In this document: positions 1 to 5,894 of the stretch, piece by piece | How positions within the stretch are numbered: the first letter of the stretch is position 1 | How the letters are laid out: every line of letters begins with the position of its first letter | Origin: Flavobacteriales bacterium | GTDB lineage: Bacteria > Bacteroidota > Bacteroidia > Flavobacteriales_D > Parvicellaceae | DNA: 6,654 nt | NCBI GenBank assembly: GCA_027047735.1 | Contig: JALTUD010000239.1 | Coordinates: 1-6,654, forward strand | Direction: 5' to 3' | The notes under the pieces: generated by a model | What the model saw: the letters and a program-made list of their open reading frames with translations, nothing else | Databases searched by the model: none | What the model was told of the DNA's origin: nothing | Program-made: the position numbers and the translations under genes

Positions 1-2315
1 CTTCTATACCTTCTATTACATCTGTTTCCGGAAATTTATCTATTTGCCAAGGGGATTCGGTGCAATTGGTGATATCAACGGCTGATACGTTGAATAGTGC
101 TCGAGAGTGGTTTTGGTACACGGGAGGTTATCCAGGTGGTACATTGGTCGATTCTACGGATACGGTTTGGGTAAAACCCAATACGACTACCACGTATAGT
201 GTCGTCGGTGAGGGGTATTGCGTTACGCCCGGTACTTCGGATAGTGTAGGGACAATAACGGTCAATATTTTACCTTCCCCTAATTTAAATATAAATGCTT
301 CCCCTAACGATACGGTTTGTTTGGGGCAAAGTGTAATTTTAACGGCTAGTGGTGCTTCTACTTATGTATGGGATAACGGTGTGAGTAATGGAGTCTCCTT
401 TATGCCTTCAGCAACTAATACCTATAAGGTAGTGGGGACAAGTTCATCCGGATGTAAAGACAGTACAACCATACAAATTGTCGTCAATCCTGTGCCGACT
501 GTGGGCATAAATTACACGGGAAGTACAACCATTTGCTCAGGAACGTTAATAACCTTGTCGGGTACAGGGGCGGTTTCCTATATGTGGGATAATGGTGTAA
601 CTGATGGAGTAGCTTTTGCTCCGAATGCTACGGCAACTTATACCGTTACCGGAGTTAACGCACAAGGATGTTCAGATACACAATCTATGACAATTAATGT
701 TGTTCCGGGTCCTACGGTAACTGCATCAGCAGGGTTAACAACGATTTGCGAAGGTACGCCAGTAACTCTAAGTGCTACGGGAGCGGATACTTATGTTTGG
801 AATAACGGACTTGGAGCCGGTGCAACGCATACGGTAACACCTTCGGTAACGACAGAATATATTGTAACCGGTACGCAAACAGCAACAGGATGTACGGATG
901 CTGATACCGTTACGATTACAGTTAACCCATTGCCTAATGTTGTGGCGAATGCTTCACCGAATGATTCTATTTGTTTGGGAGATAACTTGACGCTTACCGG
1001 AAGTGGTGCGACTACTTATACTTGGAATAATGGGGTAGTAGATGGGGTAACATTTACACCAACTCTTGGAGCGGTTGATTATATTGTAACAGGAACAGAT
1101 GTAAATAGTTGTGTAAATAAAGATACAATTACCATTTTGGTTACTCAACCACCAACGGTTGGGGTAAATGCTTCGGCAACAACCATTTGTTCGGGGCAAG
1201 ATGTCATCTTAAGTGGAACGGGGGCCGCGACTTATGTGTGGGATAATGGGGTGATTGATGGTCAGCCTTTTCAACCAACTGCAACAGCTACCTATACGGT
1301 AATTGGTACAGATGCTTATGGTTGTACGGGAACGGCTGTTCAGCAAGTTACGGTTAATCCTTCACCTTTGGTATCTGCTATTTCTTCGGCAGGGGGAGCT
1401 TCTTTATGTGAGGGAGATACACTTACTTTAACGGCAACAGGTAACGCTCAAACCTATATTTGGGATAACGGAATAATAGATGGACAACCTTTTGTGCCAA
1501 CAGTCGGAACGCATTTATATAAGGTAACTGCCATTAGTGCAAACTTATGTCAAGATTCTGCTTTTGTCAGTGTTGTGGTAAATCCTCAGGATGATGCTAC
1601 TATTACACCTGTTGGTTCTATTTGTGGTAATGTGCCGGCTTTTAATTTGCAAGCTGTAACACCGAACGGAGTTTGGCAAGGCGTGGGAATCGTTAATTCA
1701 TCTACGGGTGAATTTGATCCGATGACTGCCGGAGAGGGCGTGCATGAAATAATTTATACCACTACGGGAACTTGTAGCGATGCAGATACCATAAATATAG
1801 AAGTTTATCCTGCTTTGATTGTTAATGTTTACGGAGATAGTGTTTGCTATGGTGATGCTGATGGCGAAGTAAGTGTTGAAGTTATTCAGGGTGTGACTCC
1901 TTATACCTATTTATGGGAAACGGGAGATGTTACTCCGGTATTGAGTGATTTGGAAGAAGGTACTTATCTGGTAGAAGTACGAGATTCAAATAATTGTATA
2001 GTTAATGATACAGCGGAGGTAATTATGACGGAGAATTGTAATTATCACTTATTTATTCCGAATGTTTTTTCGCCAAATGGTGATGGACTGAATGATGTTT
2101 TATATGTTAGAGGAAAAGGATTTAAGAAATTCTCATTCGTTGTCTTTGACAGATGGGGGAATAAGATGTTTGAAAGTTCGGATAAAGAAATAGGATGGGA
2201 CGGTAAATTTAGAGGTAAATTAGTTGATTCGGGAGTATTTGTTTATCATGTAAAGATTGAATATTTTGATGGAACTAAGGTAGTTAAAGATGGTAATGTT
2301 GGAGTTGTTTATTGA
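1..2315 (+). CDS. T9SS-secreted adhesin-like multidomain protein with type B sorting domain (5'-partial)
   Basis: The reading frame is open from the window edge (first full codon at 3), so the true start lies upstream. A GTG at 60 is internal: the codons before it encode ICQGDS, the standard opening of the repeat module. About 770 residues are visible. Nine modules of 71-75 residues (the first is longer) follow one another. Most carry a Cys near the start (ICxG), a central YxW(D/N)NG motif, and a second Cys near the end (often GC.D). The ninth, from about 1812, has CYGDADG, TPYTYLW, LEEGTY and VRDSNNC, which match the SprB repeat family. The C-terminus, from FIPNVFSPNGDGLND at about 2052, is a type B sorting domain (CHU_C, 'gliding motility-associated C-terminal domain'). 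From family knowledge such proteins cross the outer membrane through the T9SS and act at the cell surface. The visible part lacks any enzymatic motif. An adhesive or filament role is inferred. A SprF-like partner gene lies downstream. Confidence 0.9.
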   Translation, partial: SIPSITSVSGNLSICQGDSVQLVISTADTLNSAREWFWYTGGYPGGTLVDSTDTVWVKPNTTTTYSVVGEGYCVTPGTSDSVGTITVNILPSPNLNINASPNDTVCLGQSVILTASGASTYVWDNGVSNGVSFMPSATNTYKVVGTSSSGCKDSTTIQIVVNPVPTVGINYTGSTTICSGTLITLSGTGAVSYMWDNGVTDGVAFAPNATATYTVTGVNAQGCSDTQSMTINVVPGPTVTASAGLTTICEGTPVTLSATGADTYVWNNGLGAGATHTVTPSVTTEYIVTGTQTATGCTDADTVTITVNPLPNVVANASPNDSICLGDNLTLTGSGATTYTWNNGVVDGVTFTPTLGAVDYIVTGTDVNSCVNKDTITILVTQPPTVGVNASATTICSGQDVILSGTGAATYVWDNGVIDGQPFQPTATATYTVIGTDAYGCTGTAVQQVTVNPSPLVSAISSAGGASLCEGDTLTLTATGNAQTYIWDNGIIDGQPFVPTVGTHLYKVTAISANLCQDSAFVSVVVNPQDDATITPVGSICGNVPAFNLQAVTPNGVWQGVGIVNSSTGEFDPMTAGEGVHEIIYTTTGTCSDADTINIEVYPALIVNVYGDSVCYGDADGEVSVEVIQGVTPYTYLWETGDVTPVLSDLEEGTYLVEVRDSNNCIVNDTAEVIMTENCNYHLFIPNVFSPNGDGLNDVLYVRGKGFKKFSFVVFDRWGNKMFESSDKEIGWDGKFRGKLVDSGVFVYHVKIEYFDGTKVVKDGNVGVVY
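3..2024 (+). repeat. Array of nine Cys-paired Ig/PKD-like protein modules
   Basis: Module starts fall at about 3 (possibly incomplete), 276, 492, 708, 930, 1149, 1362, 1587 and 1812, a period of 213-225 nt. The boundaries sit just after a recurring (V/I)xP motif. Modules 2-7 share the opening (T/S)(V/I)CxG, the central YxWxNG and a second Cys. Module 8 instead has GVWQGVGI and a FDPxxAGxG stretch, a variant common in CHU_C-type proteins. Module 9 is SprB-like. The DNA of the copies has diverged at synonymous sites, so these are old duplications kept at the protein level. Each module has exactly two cysteines, which suggests one intradomain disulfide per domain (inference). Confidence 0.85.
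2052..2312 (+). other. Type B T9SS C-terminal sorting domain (CHU_C family)
   Basis: The last 87 residues of the adhesin carry the family hallmarks in order: FIPNVFSPNGDGLND at the start, FDRWGNKMFES in the middle, GWDGKFRG, a Gly-Val-Phe-Val-Tyr strand, and a final KDGNVGVVY. From established knowledge this is the secretion signal read by the T9SS. In Flavobacterium johnsoniae the type B domain of SprB needs the partner SprF. The domain has no cysteine. A single Cys lies just before it (codon at 2037), the only one outside the paired module pattern. Confidence 0.93.
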
Positions 2316-2323
2316 TTTCTTGC

Positions 2324-2344
2324 GTTAGGGATTGTATCCCTAAC
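2324..2344 (+). repeat. Perfect 9-bp hairpin just after the adhesin stop
   Basis: GTTAGGGAT at 2324-2332 and ATCCCTAAC at 2336-2344 are exact reverse complements around a TGT loop. It begins 9 nt after the TGA stop. It could help end or protect the adhesin mRNA, but what follows is ACGAGCAAAATAG, not a T tract; the nearest T run (T6, 2371-2376) is too far away for a standard terminator. The left arm matches the motif repeated at 2485-2495. Confidence 0.7.
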
Positions 2345-2394
2345 ACGAGCAAAATAGACGGTATAAAGCGTTTTTTGATTCCTTATACTTCTTC

Positions 2395-2435
2395 ATAAAA
2401 TTTTTTCCATAGCTGGGGCTATGCAAAAATTTTAT
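2395..2435. repeat. AT-rich hairpin with a GC-containing tip
   Basis: CATAGC (2408-2413) and GCTATG (2418-2423) pair around a TGGG loop. Below a small internal loop (2406-2407 against 2424), 2395-2405 pairs with 2425-2435 over 11 A/T pairs. The lower stem gives A-rich 5' and T-rich 3' sides on both strands, so it could act as a weak bidirectional terminator. It could also be part of a repeat element. The inverted-repeat geometry is read directly; the role is inferred. Confidence 0.65.
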
Positions 2436-2507
2436 TTATTGTCTAAGAAACCAAAAATTCACTTTCTATCCGATAATTTCACTCGCGTTAGGGATAGGAA
2501 CGGCATC

Positions 2508-2539
2508 CTTTTGCCCTCCCTCCTTTTGGAGGGCAAAAG
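2508..2539. repeat. 12-bp perfect inverted repeat
   Basis: CTTTTGCCCTCC at 2508-2519 and GGAGGGCAAAAG at 2528-2539 are exact reverse complements around an 8-nt loop. No T tract follows, so a simple terminator is unlikely. The stem is the upper part of helix P2 in the larger fold over 2485-2621. Confidence 0.8.
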
Positions 2540-2557
2540 ATATAGTGGATAGCCCGA

Positions 2558-2615
2558 CCCTCATTTAGAAAACAAACGTTTCGCGAGAGCGATATGTTTG
2601 TTTTCTAAATGAGGG
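2558..2615. repeat. 20-bp perfect inverted repeat with GNRA-type loop
   Basis: Arms 2558-2577 and 2596-2615 are perfect reverse complements over 20 bp. Inside, TCGC (2581-2584) pairs with GCGA (2589-2592) around GAGA, a GNRA-class tetraloop that stabilises RNA hairpins. At the base, GA (2556-2557) faces GA (2616-2617), which could form tandem sheared G-A pairs. No T tract follows on the + strand. Confidence 0.85.
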
Positions 2616-2649
2616 GAACGCCCAAATAATGAAGAAAAGATTATAAAAT

Positions 2650-3678
2650 ATGATTATGAAAAGAATAGTATTGGTAATTATGAGTGTGTATTCGCTGGCT
2701 TCTTTTGCTCAGGATATGCACTTTGCTCAGTTTTATAATACGCCTTTGGCTATCAATCCTTCGCTTGCCGGTGGATATGACGGTACGTTTAGAGGGATTT
2801 TGAATTATAGAGACCAGTGGAAATCTGCGGGAAATGCTTATAAAACTTACGGTTTGTCCTTGGATGGAGGAATGTTGAGAAAAGTGGATAAAGGTTTTCT
2901 AGGTGTGGGTGCTGCAATATATAATGATAAACAAGGGGATATCGGATTGAGCAGAATGAACGCAAAGTTATCTTTGGCGTATCATGTACAAATGTCAAGG
3001 CAACAGTTTTTTACAGTTGGTATGTCAGGAGGTGTGTTGCAAACAAGCATTAATCGTAGTAATTTAATATGGGACGACCAGTATGATGGAAACGGCTATA
3101 ATCCTAATTTGCCATCGAATGAAGCGTTGATTCAACCGAATAATGTGTCGTCTGATTTTTCTTTGGGATTTAATTATGTGTACAAAGAGAATGAATATGC
3201 AGGGAATAAAAAGATATTGTTTGGTGGAGCAGTTCATAATTTGGTGAAAGTAAATGATGCTGTGCTAAGCGATATGAAGAAAAAAAGAAGTTTACGTTAT
3301 GTTTTGCATACGCAGATGTCTTTTCCGATAGACGGGACAAATTTAACAATTCAACCATCCGGATTTGTAGCGTTACAAGGGACTTCTCAAGAAGTGTTTT
3401 TAGGTTCGAATGTTCGTTATGAATTGAGACAAGCGTCTAAATTTACCGAATTTGCTACTACGCAAGCGATTACTTTTGGTGTTTTTGCTCGTGAATTAAA
3501 GAGTATTGTTGCTTTTGCAGGTTTACAGATGGATAAGTTTAATATTGGATTGAGTTATGATATTAACATAAGTGGGTATGCTGTTGCAACAAATGGCAAA
3601 GGTGGGTTTGAAATAACATTGAAATATTTAAATTTATCGAAGTTTAAAAATGTATATACGCCTGCACCTCGTTTGTAA
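2650..3678 (+). CDS. PorP/SprF family type IX secretion system outer-membrane protein
   Basis: A 342-residue protein, the usual length for this family. Residues 1-20 form a Sec signal peptide (MIMKRIVLVI..., ending ASFA before QD). The mature N-terminus has the family signature DMHFAQFYNTPLAINPSLAG (22-41). After it come FRGILNYRDQW (47-57), a GFLGVGAAIYND strand (82-93), LGFNYVY (172-178), FGGAVHNL (191-198), and the closing GLSYDINISG (300-309) and GGFEITLKY (318-326). The Gly/aromatic strand pattern fits an outer-membrane beta-barrel. The protein has no cysteine. From family knowledge SprF/PorP-type proteins support secretion and surface handling of type B CTD cargo, so the adhesin upstream is the likely client (inference from context). 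ATG at 2656 is an alternative start; 2650 is preferred because the A/G-rich GAAGAAAAG at 2631-2639 lies at a better distance. Specific paralogue identity (sprF or porP) cannot be assigned. Confidence 0.93.
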   Translation: MIMKRIVLVIMSVYSLASFAQDMHFAQFYNTPLAINPSLAGGYDGTFRGILNYRDQWKSAGNAYKTYGLSLDGGMLRKVDKGFLGVGAAIYNDKQGDIGLSRMNAKLSLAYHVQMSRQQFFTVGMSGGVLQTSINRSNLIWDDQYDGNGYNPNLPSNEALIQPNNVSSDFSLGFNYVYKENEYAGNKKILFGGAVHNLVKVNDAVLSDMKKKRSLRYVLHTQMSFPIDGTNLTIQPSGFVALQGTSQEVFLGSNVRYELRQASKFTEFATTQAITFGVFARELKSIVAFAGLQMDKFNIGLSYDINISGYAVATNGKGGFEITLKYLNLSKFKNVYTPAPRL

Positions 3679-3718
3679 TATGGTGGTGGATTAAAACAAG
3701 AAAAATATAAAGTAAATT

Positions 3719-5893
3719 ATGCGATATTCATTAAAGAGTATTCTTTTTATATCTGTTTGGGCAATTTCTTTGTTCAATTCAGTTTTAGCACAGAAAAAAG
3801 AGATGGCAGCTGCCAAAGAGTTAGAGAATGGAGGTCGATTCTCCATGGCTTTGCAGTTGTACAAAAAGGCTGAAGCTAAAGATAAATATTTAGCTCCTGA
3901 GGAACGGGTGGAATTGTATAAATCTATTATTTATTGCAATACGAAATTGTCGAACCCTAAGGCTACGGAAAAGTATTTTGAAAAAATAAAGGATGAAGAA
4001 GCACTAACCGATAGTTTAGCCATTAAATATTCAGAGGTGTTAAGAACCCTGGGAAAGTTTCCCGACGCTGAAAAAGAATATTTAGCAGTAGCTAACAAAC
4101 AGAATGATGCTCGATTAAAAGCAAATATGTTAGCTACTTTAGATTGGTTTAAAAAATATAGAAATAACATACAGCCTTATAAAATTGCAAGAACCAATAT
4201 CAAAACGGATGGATTGAGTATGGGGGTAGAAGAATATAAAAATGGTGTGATTATCGGGATGCCTAAAAAGGAAGAGGAACAAGTGTTTTATAATTTAGGG
4301 TTTAGTGAGAAAAAGGATTCTATACATTTTTCAGAGCCCGTGTTGTTAAGTAAAAACTTGACAAGCAAGTTCTACGAAGGTTATCCTTCTTACGATGCAA
4401 AAAATAAAATTTTATATTTTACTTCTAACTCTTTGTCTAAAACTAAAGTGAAACAAGGAGGGAAAAAAGACAAAGGAAATATAAATCGATTGAAAATATA
4501 TAAGTCAGTTTGGGTTGATGGAGATTGGTCTGAGAAAGAAGAGTTACCTTTTAATAGTATGGAATATGATTGTCTTCATCCATCAATTTCAGAGGATGGT
4601 AATACTTTGTATTTTACATCTAACAAGAAAGGAGGAATTGGTGGTTATGATATTTATAAGGTAACTAAACAAGGGGACAAATGGAGTGAACCTTTTAATT
4701 TAGGGAGTTTGGTAAACTCTATCGGTGATGAGATGACACCGAAAATTGTAAATGATGTTTTATATTTTTCTTCCAGAGGCTTTTTTGGTTTTGGTGGTAG
4801 TGATGTTTTTAAAGTAAATTTAAAAGACAAAGAAGCTAAAATTGAGAACTTGGGTAAACCGGTTAATTCCGAAAAAGATGATTTTGCCTTTATTATAAAT
4901 AAAGAAGACAGAGGGTATTTCTCTACGAATAGAGATTCTAAGAAAGCGGAGGATTTAATTTACAGTTTTGTTTATTATCCCGTAAATATTGTTACGGATG
5001 CCGAAAATGGTGAAAGGGTAGAGGATATAGATGTTACTATTTTGGCAAAAGTTGACGGAGAATGGAAAGAAGTACATAAACAAAGTACTAATAAAAAAGG
5101 GGAATGGCACTTCGATTTTAAAGATGATGTAGATTATAAAGTATTGTTTGATAATTCATACAGAAATTCAAAAGAAATTATCTTGCCTGCATCAGGTGAT
5201 AGAAATAAACAACTAAAAGAATTGCAAAATGTTGATTTACAAAGAGTGTTTATTGATGGTTATGTAATTGACGAAGAAACTAAAAAAGGTATTGAAGGAG
5301 TAAAAGAAGTCTTATTTGAAGAAAATGAAAATGGTGAATTTGAAGAAATAGATTCAACATGGACAGATAAAGACGGGTATTGGCGTTTTGACGTAGAAAA
5401 GAATAAAGTGTATGAAGTCGAAATTCAGCGAGTTGATTATAAACTTGAAAAGATTAAAATAGAACCGATTGGTGACGGTGAGCCACATAGAAAATCGTAT
5501 GTTTCTGAGTTGAAAATTATTAGAAACCAAGACGATGAAAAAGTGTTGGATGCTGAGAATATCTTTTTTGAAGTCAATTCTGCTACCATAACAAAAGATT
5601 CATATAAAGTTTTAGACCAAGTAATCGGCTACTTAAAAGCACACCCTTATTCTAAATTAGAAATTGCGGCTTATACAGATTGTACCGGAGATGATGCGTT
5701 AAATATGGCATTATCTCAGCGAAGAGCCGAGGCTTGTGCTAAATATGTGATAAAAGGAATAGGTGGAAAGGCTTTTAGAGTAAGGTCAAAAGGTTACGGA
5801 GAAACGAAACCACTCAATCCTTGTGCAGAACAAGAAGCTAATCCTGAAATTGCTGCAAAAAACAGACGTGTTGAGTTTAAACTAGTCAAGTAA
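3719..5893 (+). CDS. OmpA-family protein with TPR, PD40 propeller and regulatory-like domains (PorE-like architecture)
   Basis: 724 residues. Residues 1-24 look like a type I signal peptide (hydrophobic SILFISVWAISLF, cleavage after VLA). Residues about 27-150 are helical, TPR-like. Four WD40-like PD40 blades follow: YPSYDAKNKILYFTSN (222-237), HPSISEDGNTLYFTSN (287-302) with GGYDIYKV, VLYFSSRG with GGSDVFKV (347-366), and GYFSTNRD (399-406). Two transthyretin-like regulatory domains lie at about 421-490 and 510-583. The C-terminus (about 612-722) is an OmpA-like peptidoglycan-binding domain: FFEVNSATI, YTDCTG with Asp654, and NMALSQRRA with Arg669, the residues expected to contact diaminopimelate. 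This order matches PorE of the T9SS, but PorE is a lipoprotein and no lipobox Cys is seen here. Inferred role: periplasmic tether between peptidoglycan and the SprF-like protein encoded 40 nt upstream. The A-rich leader before ATG is typical of the phylum. Confidence 0.9.
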   Translation: MRYSLKSILFISVWAISLFNSVLAQKKEMAAAKELENGGRFSMALQLYKKAEAKDKYLAPEERVELYKSIIYCNTKLSNPKATEKYFEKIKDEEALTDSLAIKYSEVLRTLGKFPDAEKEYLAVANKQNDARLKANMLATLDWFKKYRNNIQPYKIARTNIKTDGLSMGVEEYKNGVIIGMPKKEEEQVFYNLGFSEKKDSIHFSEPVLLSKNLTSKFYEGYPSYDAKNKILYFTSNSLSKTKVKQGGKKDKGNINRLKIYKSVWVDGDWSEKEELPFNSMEYDCLHPSISEDGNTLYFTSNKKGGIGGYDIYKVTKQGDKWSEPFNLGSLVNSIGDEMTPKIVNDVLYFSSRGFFGFGGSDVFKVNLKDKEAKIENLGKPVNSEKDDFAFIINKEDRGYFSTNRDSKKAEDLIYSFVYYPVNIVTDAENGERVEDIDVTILAKVDGEWKEVHKQSTNKKGEWHFDFKDDVDYKVLFDNSYRNSKEIILPASGDRNKQLKELQNVDLQRVFIDGYVIDEETKKGIEGVKEVLFEENENGEFEEIDSTWTDKDGYWRFDVEKNKVYEVEIQRVDYKLEKIKIEPIGDGEPHRKSYVSELKIIRNQDDEKVLDAENIFFEVNSATITKDSYKVLDQVIGYLKAHPYSKLEIAAYTDCTGDDALNMALSQRRAEACAKYVIKGIGGKAFRVRSKGYGETKPLNPCAEQEANPEIAAKNRRVEFKLVK

Positions 5894-5894
5894 T

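Larger units (their letters stand above)
2485..2621 (+). ncRNA. Candidate structured RNA or repeat element with a three-way-junction fold
   Basis: Pairing read by eye: P1 is GCGTT (2485-2489) with AACGC (2617-2621). P2 is GGCATCC (2502-2508) with 2547-2554, leaving A2551 bulged. It is topped, after an 8-nt bulge GATATAGT (2539-2546), by an 11-bp stem 2509-2519/2528-2538. P3 is a 20-bp perfect stem 2558-2577/2596-2615 with an inner TCGC/GCGA stem and a GAGA tetraloop. P2 and P3 are separated by three bases. The element ends 28 nt before the start codon of the SprF-like gene, so it would lie in its leader if transcribed. It may be a cis-regulatory leader, an mRNA-processing or stabilising structure, or a mobile palindromic repeat with no role here. 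It matches no family I can name. Confidence 0.4.
2316..2649. other. Non-coding spacer rich in inverted repeats
   Basis: No credible gene is visible in these 334 bases on either strand. The stretch holds four strong hairpins (2324-2344, 2395-2435, 2508-2539, 2558-2615) and repeated copies of a GCGTTAGGGAT motif. None of the hairpins is followed by a clean run of T on the + strand, so none is a textbook intrinsic terminator. I faintly recall similar GTTAGGGATAG...GCATCCTTTT...GGATAGCCCGACCC blocks between genes in other Flavobacteriia, which would make this a dispersed intergenic element, but I cannot verify that here. Confidence 0.8.

Noticed and set aside
954..1199. Minus-strand open frame inside the adhesin repeats
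   Set aside because: It is a shadow of the repeat coding sequence. Its product is low-complexity (Ile, Tyr, Cys and Ser rich) with no domain or signal, and the + strand frame is strongly supported.
2482..2587. Possible pseudoknot: CTCGCG (2482-2487) with the loop-side CGCGAG (2582-2587)
   Set aside because: It would compete with both the closing helix and the GAGA-capped stem, and a 6-base match is easily due to chance.
2593..2600. TATGTTTG, which fits the Bacteroidota -7 promoter consensus TAnnTTTG
   Set aside because: No TTG is found at the usual -33 distance, and the match lies mostly in the right arm of the 20-bp stem, so its sequence is explained by the palindrome. It stays a weak possibility for the SprF-like gene.
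2508..2615. The two strongest spacer hairpins as intrinsic terminators
   Set aside because: Neither is followed by a T run on the + strand (GATATAGTGG and GGAACGCCC follow), so the standard definition is not met.
2316..2649. CRISPR array
   Set aside because: The repeats are inverted and irregularly spaced; there are no direct repeats with uniform spacers and no cas genes nearby.
2789..2998. Minus-strand open frame inside the SprF-like gene
   Set aside because: It lies wholly within a well-recognised family gene and has no recognisable features of its own.
3170..3358. Minus-strand open frame inside the SprF-like gene
   Set aside because: Shadow frame with no motif and no plausible leader.
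3931..4170. Minus-strand open frame inside the OmpA-family gene
   Set aside because: Shadow of the TPR-like coding region; its Phe/Ser/Leu-rich translation is what the reverse of Lys/Glu-rich codons gives.
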